This document shows positions 44,442 through 52,281 of a stretch of 64,000 bases of DNA, piece after piece (within the stretch, counting starts at the first letter, position 1; each line of letters opens with the position of its first letter). The translations under genes were made by a program, and so were the position numbers. Source of the DNA: Candidatus Gastranaerophilales bacterium. Lineage in GTDB: Bacteria > Cyanobacteriota > Vampirovibrionia > Gastranaerophilales > Gastranaerophilaceae. The stretch is from the NCBI GenBank assembly GCA_900766355.1, contig CAAFVD010000119.1, positions 1-64,000 on the forward strand, given 5' to 3'. The notes beneath the pieces were generated by a model. The model was not told the DNA's origin. It ran no database searches and saw only the letters and a program-made list of their open reading frames with translations.

Positions 44442-45503
44442 ATGAAAGTTTTAGTTGGAATGTCAGGTGGTGTAGATTCATCAGTTGCAGCTTTACTCTT
44501 GAAACAAGCAGGACACGAAGTTATCGGTGCTACAATGGCTATCTGGGGTGATAGAGGGGTCAAAGAACAGTTGAAGGACAAACTTCCTGCAAAACATGGT
44601 GCTTGTTTCGGTCCTGACGAAAAAGAAGATATCGAAGAAGCTCGCAAAATTTGTGAACAAATCGGCATACCGTTCCATGTGTTTGATTGTGCAGAACAAT
44701 ATGAAAAAATCGTATTAGACAATTTTAAAAAAGAATATTTATCAGGTCACACACCAAACCCTTGTATTTGGTGTAACAGTCTTATCAAGTTTGATGTGTT
44801 GCCTAGAGTTGCAAAACTAAACGGAATTGAGTTTGATAAATTTGCCACAGGTCATTATGTAAGACTTGAAGATGGAATCCTTAAACGAGGTTTGGACAAG
44901 AAAAAAGACCAATCTTATTTCTTATACAGATTAAAACCTGAACAAATTGAAAAAATTCTTTTACCATTAGGTAGCTATACAAAAGAAGAAATTCGCAAAA
45001 TAGCAAAAGATAATGGACTTGATGTTGCAGAAAAACCTGATAGTCAAGATTTCTACAGTGGGGATTATAATGAGCTTTTAGGTGTAGAAGAAAAAATCGG
45101 CAATATTGTTGATTCTACAGGTAAAGTTCTTGGTACTCACAAAGGAATTTGGAATTATACAATAGGTCAAAGAAAAGGCATTGGTGTTTCGTCTACTGAA
45201 CCACTTTATGTAATCGAACTCAGAAAAGAAACCAACGAGGTTGTAATCGGGCCAAAAGACAAGACAATGAAAGATTCGCTTGTAGCCACAGATTTAAACT
45301 TGATTCAAGGTTTTTTACCTGAAAGATGTACAGCAAAAATCCGTTCTACCCAACAACCTACTGATGTTGTTATAACTAAAGATGGCAATAATGTACAAGT
45401 CAAATTTGATGATATGCAAAAATCAATAGCAATAGGGCAGTCTATTGTATTTTATGATGATGATATCTTGTTAGGTGGTGGAATCATTTCACAAGTTTTA
45501 TAA
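44442..45503 (+). CDS. mnmA: tRNA 2-thiouridylase MnmA-like protein
   Basis: PP-loop enzyme of the MnmA family, which thiolates U34 of Lys, Glu and Gln tRNAs. PP-loop GMSGGVDSSVAAL (residues 6-18), TPNPCIWCNSLIKF (CxxC), TGHYVR, KKDQSYFL, and C-terminal IGQRKGIGV are present, 353 aa. Where MnmA usually has a second or third active-site cysteine in SQDICFI or SQGICFI, this protein reads SQDFYSGDY with no cysteine nearby. The CxxC form resembles the iron-sulfur MnmA subgroup, whose distal ligand is also missing here. It could be a specialised paralogue. It starts at once after nadA. Confidence 0.8.
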   Translation: MKVLVGMSGGVDSSVAALLLKQAGHEVIGATMAIWGDRGVKEQLKDKLPAKHGACFGPDEKEDIEEARKICEQIGIPFHVFDCAEQYEKIVLDNFKKEYLSGHTPNPCIWCNSLIKFDVLPRVAKLNGIEFDKFATGHYVRLEDGILKRGLDKKKDQSYFLYRLKPEQIEKILLPLGSYTKEEIRKIAKDNGLDVAEKPDSQDFYSGDYNELLGVEEKIGNIVDSTGKVLGTHKGIWNYTIGQRKGIGVSSTEPLYVIELRKETNEVVIGPKDKTMKDSLVATDLNLIQGFLPERCTAKIRSTQQPTDVVITKDGNNVQVKFDDMQKSIAIGQSIVFYDDDILLGGGIISQVL

Positions 45504-45514
45504 CTATTGAGATT

Positions 45515-46528
45515 TTAACAAACTCGATTTGGACATCTACCTTTTAGACAAGTTTTTATATTATTGAATGTTATTTTTAGAATATTATTAATTGCTTGAT
45601 ATGTACTGTATGCAATATGTGGAGTAACTACTACATTAGGTTCTAGCATAAGTTTTTGATTAATAATTGCATTACCTATACAATCGCAACTGGATTCTTT
45701 CATAAGATGCATAAAATCATCAGGGTACATGTTTAAATTTTCACATTCTAAAACATCAAGAGCTGCACCTTTAACTCTACCTGATTTTATAGCCTTATAT
45801 AATGCGGCACTATCAATCAATTCTCCACGAGAGGTATTAATTATATAAACCTCATTTGTCATCATATCAAATTCTTTTTCTCCTAACATATGATAATTAT
45901 CTACAGAATACGGAAGATGTAGAGATATAATGTTTGAATGTTTATACAAATCTTCTAAAGATACATAATCAACAATATCAATAATTTTAGGATTAGGTTT
46001 TATATCATAAGCAAAAATATGCATACCAAACTTATTTGCTAATTCACATAATTCTGTACCGATAGCACCAGTACCAATAACTCCTAGTGTCAATTCCGAT
46101 AAATCATATCCTGTGTATTTATTGTAATCAATACTATCAAGTTGAAAATCCTTCATTGCAGGTGCAATATTTCTAACAAGCCCTAACATAACGGCAAGTG
46201 TATATTGTGTGACAGAACTTTTTGCATAAGCTTCTACATTTACGACCGAGATATTTCGCTCTAAACATGCCTGTATATCAATATGATTATAACCGGTAGA
46301 ACGTGTTGCAATTATTCGCAAATTTTTAAACTTGTTTATAAGTTTTTCTGTAACTTGAGAACAAACAAATACACTTATAACTTCTGTTTCGTTGTATTCT
46401 TCTTCTGTTAATTCTGTCATTTCAGTAAGATTATTTTTGTAAAAAGTTATATCAAAATCGCTATCATTAAATGAATCAAAGAATTTTTCTTCTTGCTCCC
46501 TATAATCGAAAAATAACATTTTTATCAT
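45515..46528 (-). CDS. D-isomer-specific 2-hydroxyacid dehydrogenase
   Basis: NAD-dependent dehydrogenase of the D-lactate/D-2-hydroxyacid family, 337 aa. TRSTGYNHID (about 97-106, catalytic Arg region), the dinucleotide motif GVIGTGAIG, INTSRGELID and the catalytic HIAY in TPHIAYSTYQ are visible. D-lactate dehydrogenase is the most natural guess for a fermenter, but hydroxyisocaproate or phosphoglycerate-type substrates remain possible. Ribosome-binding site GGAG is 6 nt before ATG. Convergent with mnmA, 11 nt apart. Confidence 0.88.
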   Translation of the reverse strand: MIKMLFFDYREQEEKFFDSFNDSDFDITFYKNNLTEMTELTEEEYNETEVISVFVCSQVTEKLINKFKNLRIIATRSTGYNHIDIQACLERNISVVNVEAYAKSSVTQYTLAVMLGLVRNIAPAMKDFQLDSIDYNKYTGYDLSELTLGVIGTGAIGTELCELANKFGMHIFAYDIKPNPKIIDIVDYVSLEDLYKHSNIISLHLPYSVDNYHMLGEKEFDMMTNEVYIINTSRGELIDSAALYKAIKSGRVKGAALDVLECENLNMYPDDFMHLMKESSCDCIGNAIINQKLMLEPNVVVTPHIAYSTYQAINNILKITFNNIKTCLKGRCPNRVC

Positions 46529-46739
46529 ATATTTCTCCTTTTTGCTTAAATTTTTAATTCTTTATAGAGAAAAAACTATTGTCTTATCAGTTAATAATTT
46601 GTTTATAAAAATAGTTAATTAGTGGAATGAATAAGAACAAAAAATCCATTATTCTTTAACTATAAAATGTGTGTAAATAGAAGCGCATTGAAATCTAATA
46701 GTTTGATAAAAAATTGTTTTTGAAAGGAGATGATTTTTG

Positions 46740-46970
46740 TATCCAGAAAGCTCAAAATAATATTTGTCTTTAGTCTTAATCTGCAAGTAGAAGATTACTT
46801 CAGCCGATTGGTCGGAATTTCGACAAAAGATTTTTGATGGGTATTATTTTGTCTCAAAGTCATAAAGGTTGACTTTCAGAGGTGCTTGATATTGGTTTCT
46901 TTGTGTCTGTAAAATACCACTACTAGAGATAGGTTACGTGGTAGAGGGTGGGTCGGTCCACCCTCTTTTA
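46740..46970 (+). ncRNA. Candidate structured non-coding RNA with intrinsic terminator
   Basis: A 539-nt gene-free interval (46529-47067) between ldh-like and WYL genes holds a set of nested stems: CAAAATAATA/TATTATTTTG (46753-46762 with 46842-46851), TTTGTC/GACAAA (46763-46768 with 46822-46827), a hairpin of CTG and AAGTA arms at 46781-46803, CCGA/TCGG (46804-46815), TCT plus AAAGTCA with partners at 46852-46880, TACCAC/GTGGTA with an inner GAGA tetraloop (46915-46943) and a terminator AGAGGGTGG/CCACCCTCT plus TTTT (46943-46969). It matches none of the RNA families I know (6S, RNase P, tmRNA, SRP, common riboswitches). A promoter was not found. Confidence 0.55.
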
Positions 46971-47022
46971 AATTAAGGATAGAAAGATAAAAAACTCCAG
47001 AAATAACAAAGCTTTGTGTGTT

Positions 47023-47050
47023 TTGTAATTTTTACAATTTATGCTAGAAT
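47023..47050 (+). promoter_or_regulatory. Promoter of the WYL regulator operon
   Basis: TTGTAA (47023-47028), 16 nt, and an extended -10 TGC-TAGAAT (-10 at 47045-47050) precede the gene at 47068, which has GAGG. This promoter lies after the terminator of the RNA, so the RNA is probably an independent transcript. Confidence 0.6.
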
Positions 47051-47067
47051 TATTTTCGAGGTAATCC

Positions 47068-47991
47068 ATGTTTAAATTCAATTCACAATGCAACCCAAGA
47101 CAAATATCCTTGACTGGTGTCAGAGCGATTGTAATTTTGGCATTATTAAACGTAAAGCCTTGTACTTTTGAAGAAATTAAAGATTTTCTTATCGCAAGTA
47201 ATATTGTAACTAGAGAATACTCTATTGATACAATTAGAATAGATTTAAACACATTAAAATATATCGGGTGCGAAATATCTAAAGCAATTAAACGTACTGA
47301 TAACAAATACACATTACTTTCTCACCCATTTCAGTTAATTTTAAGTGAAGAGGAAGTTAGCACATTAGCAAAAATTTATAAACATATTTACAAAAACTTA
47401 AGTATTAATAGGTTGTTGGAATATGATATCCTTTTTGAAAAATTAGCGAATGCAGTTCAAGATGAAAACATCAAAGAACAATTGAGAGGGATTTCCGTAT
47501 TAAAAGGTTTGGATAACCAATTATTAAAAGAAATTCTACACTACACTCAAAAACATACAAAAATCAAAATTTCTTATACTGCTGGTAACACAAAAGAAGT
47601 TGAATATGATATTACAATTGAAAAATTAGGATTTAGAAGTGCTAAATTGTATATGTATTGTTTCAATCATTCAATTAACAAACGAATGTTCTTAAATGTT
47701 TCAAGGCTAAAAAAGATTTTGTGTAGAAGCATCAAATCTGATGATATTAGCAGTAATGATACTGTTGTTGAATTCAAACTTAAAAATTATAAAAACCACG
47801 AATTAGAAGAATTTGAACAAATCATAAGTACAGATGGTGATACTGCAACTGTAAAAGGTTCTTATTATACAGATTTTATAGCGATGCAAAGAGTTTTATT
47901 CTTCGGTGCGGATTGCGTTGTCGAATCACCTATTGAATTAAAAGAAAACCTAGTTGAAAAATTACGTAGTATGAGGCAACAATATGACTAA
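47068..47991 (+). CDS. WYL-domain regulator 1
   Basis: 307-aa predicted DNA-binding regulator. An N-terminal winged helix (about 15-75, TFEEIKDFLIASNIVTREYSIDTIRIDLNTLKYIGCEI) is followed by a linker, a WYL domain (about 155-230, with LYMYCFNHSINKRMFLNVSRLKKI in place of the classical Trp-Tyr-Leu motif) and a C-terminal region (about 230-307). WYL proteins sense ligands such as nucleic acids and regulate stress or defence genes. It overlaps the next gene by 8 nt; the two appear to be paralogues. Confidence 0.75.
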   Translation: MFKFNSQCNPRQISLTGVRAIVILALLNVKPCTFEEIKDFLIASNIVTREYSIDTIRIDLNTLKYIGCEISKAIKRTDNKYTLLSHPFQLILSEEEVSTLAKIYKHIYKNLSINRLLEYDILFEKLANAVQDENIKEQLRGISVLKGLDNQLLKEILHYTQKHTKIKISYTAGNTKEVEYDITIEKLGFRSAKLYMYCFNHSINKRMFLNVSRLKKILCRSIKSDDISSNDTVVEFKLKNYKNHELEEFEQIISTDGDTATVKGSYYTDFIAMQRVLFFGADCVVESPIELKENLVEKLRSMRQQYD

Positions 47992-48844
47992 GAGTTTGTC
48001 TAAGGTAAATTTAGCATCATTAAAAGTTCTTTATACATTACAGTTGTTGTTTGAACGAGATCTTTCAATGGCTGATTTGATAAAACTTTACGAGCTTTAT
48101 CATAACGAGTTTATTTCGAATTTCGTAATGAGTAAATATATCAATACTTGTCGTTATTGTGGTATTGATATCAAAAAAATTAATAACAAATATACTATTC
48201 AAAATTTTCCTGTAGGTATTTCTTTTTCATCAAACGAAGTATCTTTGTTCAAAGAATTAAAAAATTGTTGCGAAAAAATGCGTTTGAAAAATCTTTCTGA
48301 AAATATGCAAGAAATTTTGAACAAAGTAAACAGACGTTCTGAACGTCCTATTTCACCAGTTGCAACATCTGCTATTAGAGATAAGAAAATCAAACATTTT
48401 GAAAAGGCTTGTATTTTAGGACAAAAAGTAAAAATTATTTTTAATGATGAAACAAGCATACAATGTGAACCTATTGAAACAAAGATAGGTGAAGAACATA
48501 TTGTTTTAACTATTTTTGATGGAACGGAATCAAGAGAACTTAACCCTGAAGATATAAAAGAAATAAACATTCTTCCTCAAAAAACGAATAACAAATTTAT
48601 TCCAACGACTGTACTTTTTGAATTAAAAAGCGACCTAGCTAGAAAATATCAGATTAGAGATAATGAACAAGTTTTGAGAATAAACTCTAATGGTGATTTT
48701 GTAATAACAAATAGATTTGAGGATAAAACCAAATTGTTACATCGTTTGATGAGATATGGTGATAATTGCAAAGTTATATCTCCAAAATCTTATGTTAATG
48801 ACATGAAACAACTTATAGATGATACACTAAAAAATTATTCATAA
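47984..48844 (+). CDS. WYL-domain regulator 2
   Basis: 286-aa paralogue of the preceding gene, sharing its layout: N-terminal winged helix (about 25-70, NEFISNFVMSKYINTCRYCGIDI), then a degenerate WYL domain (about 140-200, IVLTIFDGTESRELNPEDIKEI) and a C-terminal region. The WYL motif proper is further degraded. Tandem WYL genes act as heterodimers in PafBC of mycobacteria; the 8-nt overlap here supports a paired role. Downstream lies a copy of the dispersed hairpin repeat. Confidence 0.7.
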   Translation: MTKSLSKVNLASLKVLYTLQLLFERDLSMADLIKLYELYHNEFISNFVMSKYINTCRYCGIDIKKINNKYTIQNFPVGISFSSNEVSLFKELKNCCEKMRLKNLSENMQEILNKVNRRSERPISPVATSAIRDKKIKHFEKACILGQKVKIIFNDETSIQCEPIETKIGEEHIVLTIFDGTESRELNPEDIKEINILPQKTNNKFIPTTVLFELKSDLARKYQIRDNEQVLRINSNGDFVITNRFEDKTKLLHRLMRYGDNCKVISPKSYVNDMKQLIDDTLKNYS

Positions 48845-48869
48845 GGTTTAGCGAAGTTAACAAGTGATA

Positions 48870-48908
48870 TGTCATTCAGAGGGTACGAAGTACCCGAAGA
48901 ATCTCGTA
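48870..48908 (+). repeat. Dispersed hairpin repeat, copy 1
   Basis: Flanks TGTCATTCAGA and GAAGAATCTCGT surround the hairpin GGGTAC-GAA-GTACCC. The minus strand at 56873-56906 has the same flanks around GGGC-GAA-GCCC: same loop, different stem, both paired. It lies 25 nt after the WYL operon, in its orientation. Confidence 0.75.
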
Positions 48909-48948
48909 CAATATTTATTAGAGATTTTTTGGGTAAATTAAGCAAGGT

Positions 48949-48965
48949 CAGGCTTAGCCTGACGA
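48949..48965. repeat. Perfect 7-bp hairpin
   Basis: GTCAGGC-TTA-GCCTGAC sits 4 nt beyond the nitroreductase stop codon. It might end either of the converging transcripts although neither side has a T run. Confidence 0.5.
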
Positions 48966-48969
48966 ATTA

Positions 48970-49617
48970 TCAAATAAACTTGTTTCCGAGTTTTTCTAAA
49001 GAAATCACTTCATCAAAACTTTTACGAAGTTTATTAGTAGGTTGCTTTTCAGCTTCGTAACCTAGAGTTAGCATAGAAATAATGCATTGATTTTCATCAA
49101 GTCCTAATTTTTCTTTTACTTCTTTATAAACCTCAGGTAATACTTTTGTAACCTCATTACCTAAAGCACCAATAACACAACAAGCAACACCAAGTCTTTC
49201 TGCCTCAAGTGTCATATATGCAGTTGCGTATGTTACTTGTTCAACAGAACGTAATAATGTTGTTTCTTTGCCTAATAATGGTGGGTAAAGAGCTTGCATT
49301 GTCATAATATTGTCAATTGCCTCGTCTTTTATCCCTTTTTCCTTTAAGATTTTACCAAATTCTTCTTTTGACCAAGCATTGTTATCAGCAACACAAACAA
49401 TAACTGTATCTGCGTATCTAACATGAGGTTGATTACTAGATAATTTTGATAACAAGTTTTTTGTTTCTTGATTTTTCACCACGATAAACTTCCATGGTTG
49501 AGAATTCATCCAAGATGGTGCAAGCCTGCCAGCTTCAAGAATTTGTTTAAGAACATCATTTGGAATTTCTTTATCCAAATATTTTCTAACACTTTTTCTT
49601 GTTTCAATAATATCCAT
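48970..49617 (-). CDS. Nitroreductase-family protein
   Basis: FMN-dependent oxidoreductase, 215 aa. N-terminal MDIIETRKSVRKYLDKEIPN and EAGRLAPSWMNSQPWKFIVV are diagnostic; the C terminus has the typical LTLGYEAE. Start at 49617 set by GGAG 7 nt upstream. Substrate is unknown; such enzymes reduce nitro compounds, quinones or act as NADH oxidases. It is transcribed alone, convergent with the WYL operon. Confidence 0.88.
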   Translation of the reverse strand: MDIIETRKSVRKYLDKEIPNDVLKQILEAGRLAPSWMNSQPWKFIVVKNQETKNLLSKLSSNQPHVRYADTVIVCVADNNAWSKEEFGKILKEKGIKDEAIDNIMTMQALYPPLLGKETTLLRSVEQVTYATAYMTLEAERLGVACCVIGALGNEVTKVLPEVYKEVKEKLGLDENQCIISMLTLGYEAEKQPTNKLRKSFDEVISLEKLGNKFI

Positions 49618-49810
49618 ATTCACTCTCCTATTTTTTTGACAATTTTAACATGGATAATAATTTTTTGACAAATAATATACAACTAAAAAACAATATTTTC
49701 TGACCTAATATTATTAAAAATTTTATCAATTTTTCTATGACAATACTCCAGTTTTCTTATTTACATTATGAATTAAAAAAGATATATTTATCTTATTAAA
49801 GAGGCTGAAA

Positions 49811-50347
49811 ATGAATTCAAAAATTTTTTTAACAATTTCAAATATTATATTATTATTAGTCGTGATGTTTATTTTACATAATATTTGCTTAACTGATTGT
49901 GGCAAAGTTATCTCAGGCGAAAATTGGACTGCAAAACGGTATGGAAGTAAATATGTTTTATCTATAAAAACAGGTTCAGATATCAACGAAACTTTAGAAG
50001 ATTTTGCAAAAAAACAAAAAATTCAAGTTGGTAATATCTCAGGTATTGGTGCTATAAATTATGCCAAACTTAGATTTCACGACCCTATAACAAAAAAATA
50101 TGTTACCAAAACATTTAACGAACAAATGGAAATATCTAATCTAACAGGTAATATTTCGATGAAAAATGGCAAACAATTTCTACATATCCATGTGACGTTA
50201 GGTAAGAGTGATTATTCAACAATAGGGGGACATTTATTAACAGCAAAAATAAATGGTGCAGGTGAATTTTGGGTAGAAGATTTGCCCACTGCAAATATCT
50301 CAAGAACTTATGATAACAAAACAGGTTTGCAAATTTTCGACTTTTAG
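49811..50347 (+). CDS. Membrane-anchored PPC (DUF296) domain protein
   Basis: 178 aa. A hydrophobic helix at about 5-26 (IFLTISNIILLLVVMFILHN) may be an uncleaved anchor, then the PPC/DUF296 domain at about 38-170: GIGAINYAKLRFHDP, LTGNISMKNGKQFLHIHVTLG, and GGHLLTAK. The histidine-containing LHIHVTLG and GGHL segments line the presumed site in this family. Bacterial DUF296 proteins are usually cytoplasmic trimers with no known reaction; a membrane anchor is uncommon. GAGG precedes the ATG. Confidence 0.75.
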   Translation: MNSKIFLTISNIILLLVVMFILHNICLTDCGKVISGENWTAKRYGSKYVLSIKTGSDINETLEDFAKKQKIQVGNISGIGAINYAKLRFHDPITKKYVTKTFNEQMEISNLTGNISMKNGKQFLHIHVTLGKSDYSTIGGHLLTAKINGAGEFWVEDLPTANISRTYDNKTGLQIFDF

Positions 50348-50355
50348 TTTAGTCT
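50327..50355 (+). promoter_or_regulatory. Promoter giving a leaderless mRNA for the HAD gene
   Basis: TTGCAA (50327-50332), a 17-nt spacer and TAGTCT (50350-50355) lie inside the 3' end of the previous gene. Six bases then precede the ATG at 50362. No ribosome-binding site exists. Confidence 0.55.
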
Positions 50356-50361
50356 GAAATT

Positions 50362-51033
50362 ATGATTAAAGGCGTTATTTTTGATTTTAATGGTACATTA
50401 TTTTGGGATTCTCATCTACATTATGATGCGTGGATTGAATTCTCAAAACGCTTGAGAGGAACACCATTTAGCACCGAAGAAATGCAAAAATATATGTTTG
50501 GTCGCACCAATGCAGATATTATTGCTTATGCTCTAAATGAAAGACAACCTCAAGATGTAGTCGAAAAATTGGCAAAAGAAAAAGAATCATATTATCGTGA
50601 TATGTGTAGACGTGACCCTGAACATTTTGTACTTGCTTCAGGAGTTGTTGAATTTTTGGATTATCTTAAAGAAAACAATATTCCACGAACAATTGCTACA
50701 ATGTCAGAAAAAGATAACGTAGATTTTTATATAGAAGGTTTCCAACTTGCAAAGTGGTTTGATATAGATAAAATTGTTTATTCTGATGGAACAATTCCAG
50801 GGAAACCTGCTCCTGATATATTTTTAAAAGCTGCAAAAAATATAAATATCGCACCAAAAGATTGTATTGTATTTGAAGATGCTATCTCTGGCATAGAATC
50901 AGCCAAAAGAGCAGGTATCGGTACTATCGTTGCAGTTGCATCAATGGAAGATATTTCGTATTACAAAAACATTGAAGGAATTTCTGCAATAATTAAGGAT
51001 TTTAAAAACATACAAAAAACAATACTAATATAA
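50362..51033 (+). CDS. HAD-family hydrolase (beta-phosphoglucomutase-like)
   Basis: 223-aa HAD subfamily IA enzyme with a helical cap. Motif I is DFNGTL (D8, N10), where most phosphatases have DxDGT; motif II ATMSEKD, motif III GKPAPDIF, and motif IV VFEDAISGIESAKRAG follow. The substrate is a sugar phosphate or similar. Asn at position 10 instead of the acid/base Asp should slow hydrolysis; a family-wide DFNGT form exists in gut bacteria to my knowledge. Short distance (14 nt) to the previous gene. Confidence 0.85.
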   Translation: MIKGVIFDFNGTLFWDSHLHYDAWIEFSKRLRGTPFSTEEMQKYMFGRTNADIIAYALNERQPQDVVEKLAKEKESYYRDMCRRDPEHFVLASGVVEFLDYLKENNIPRTIATMSEKDNVDFYIEGFQLAKWFDIDKIVYSDGTIPGKPAPDIFLKAAKNINIAPKDCIVFEDAISGIESAKRAGIGTIVAVASMEDISYYKNIEGISAIIKDFKNIQKTILI

Positions 51034-51136
51034 GTATTCAAACCTAAGTAACAAATAATTATATAATCTTAATATTATTTTGTTGACATAAGATTTTATA
51101 TTTCTTACGATATAACAATAAGAAAAGAGGGATTTT

Positions 51137-52162
51137 ATGCAAAAGAAAAATATTGACTGGGAAAACTTAGGTTTTGGTTATTACCAAACAGACAAAAGAT
51201 ATGTATCAAACTTTAAAGACGGGAAGTGGGATAATGGTTATATAACAGATGAAGCAACAGTTACAATAAGTGAATGTGCTGGGGTTATACATTATTGTCA
51301 AACATGTTTTGAAGGTATGAAAGCATATACAACAGAGGGCGGACATGTTGTAGTATTTCGTCCAGAAATGAATGCAGAACGTATGGTTGATTCTGCAACT
51401 CGATTAGAAATGCCTGTTTTTCCTGTCGAAAGATTTGTTGATGCAGTAGAACAAGTTGTAAAAGCAAACTTAGAATACGTACCACCGTTTGGAACTGGTG
51501 CAGCACTATATTTACGTCCAGTTATGTTTGCAACAGGGCCTGTTATGGGTGTTAAACCTGCTATGGAATATCAATTCAGAATTTTCGCATCACCTGTTGG
51601 CCCATATTTCAAAAAAGGTGGCGCTGGCTCACTTGTATTGAAAGTTAGTGATTTTGACCGTTCAGCACCTCATGGCACAGGACATATAAAAGCTGGTTTG
51701 AATTATGCAATGAGCCTTTATCCTATAGTAAAAGCTCATGAAGAAGGGTTCAACGAAAACCTATATCTTGACCCTCAAACTCGTACAAAAGTTGAAGAAA
51801 CTGGTGGCGCAAACTTCTTCTTTGTTACAAAAGACAATAAAGTTGTTACTCCAAAATCAAACAGTATTCTACCTTCAATCACAAGACGTTCTTTGATGAG
51901 CCTTGCTAAAGATTTAGGTTACGAAGTTGAAGAACGAGAAGTTTTCTTATCAGAACTTCCTGATTTTGTTGAATGTGGTTTGTGTGGTACAGCTGCAGTT
52001 ATTTCACCTGTTGGCAAAGTAAACGACCATGGAAAAGAAATCATATTCGCAAATTCTCAAAACGGTAGAGGCCCTGTTTCAGAAAAACTATACCAAACAT
52101 TGACAGGTATTCAATTTGGTAAAATCAAAGGCCCTGAAGGTTGGATAAAAACAATTGTTTAA
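51137..52162 (+). CDS. ilvE: Branched-chain amino acid aminotransferase
   Basis: PLP enzyme that makes valine, leucine and isoleucine from keto acids. Class IV fold: K185 in GTGHIKAGLNYAMSLYP is the Schiff-base lysine, followed by LDPQTRTKVEETGGANFFFV and GLCGTAAVISPVG. At 341 aa it is the length of type 2 BCATs. GAGGG lies before the ATG. It is transcribed alone and ends in a strong terminator. Confidence 0.95.
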   Translation: MQKKNIDWENLGFGYYQTDKRYVSNFKDGKWDNGYITDEATVTISECAGVIHYCQTCFEGMKAYTTEGGHVVVFRPEMNAERMVDSATRLEMPVFPVERFVDAVEQVVKANLEYVPPFGTGAALYLRPVMFATGPVMGVKPAMEYQFRIFASPVGPYFKKGGAGSLVLKVSDFDRSAPHGTGHIKAGLNYAMSLYPIVKAHEEGFNENLYLDPQTRTKVEETGGANFFFVTKDNKVVTPKSNSILPSITRRSLMSLAKDLGYEVEEREVFLSELPDFVECGLCGTAAVISPVGKVNDHGKEIIFANSQNGRGPVSEKLYQTLTGIQFGKIKGPEGWIKTIV

Positions 52163-52179
52163 TTAATAAAACAAATTTC

Positions 52180-52219
52180 AAAAAGTAGGTAAGTAATTAA
52201 TTGCTTACCTACTTTTTTA
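52180..52219 (+). terminator. ilvE terminator
   Basis: AAAAGTAGGTAAG/CTTACCTACTTTT (52181-52193 and 52204-52216) forms a 13-bp stem with a T run. Confidence 0.9.
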
Positions 52220-52245
52220 TTTCTCTGTTGATATATGTTTACAAT

Positions 52246-52274
52246 TTGTCTAATTACGAATATTACGTTATTAT
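52246..52274 (+). promoter_or_regulatory. Promoter giving a leaderless mRNA for the histidine kinase
   Basis: TTGTCT (52246-52251), 17 nt and TATTAT (52269-52274) are followed by seven bases and the ATG at 52282. This excludes the longer ORF start at 52201, which lies inside the ilvE terminator. Confidence 0.7.
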
Positions 52275-52281
52275 TATAAGT

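Noticed and set aside
46730..46837. 35-codon ORF inside the candidate RNA
   Set aside because: The Shine-Dalgarno-like AAAGGAG abuts the ATG with no spacing, and the frame overlaps well-formed stems. It could still be a leader peptide, so it is kept as an alternative in the RNA finding.
46880..46887. AGAGGTGC resembling the lysine riboswitch start
   Set aside because: The rest of the lysine riboswitch consensus is missing and only about 90 nt follow before the terminator; the next gene is not a lysine gene.
52201..52281. 27-residue N-terminal extension of the histidine kinase
   Set aside because: It begins within the ilvE terminator, whereas a promoter with correct spacing ends 7 nt before the ATG at 52282.
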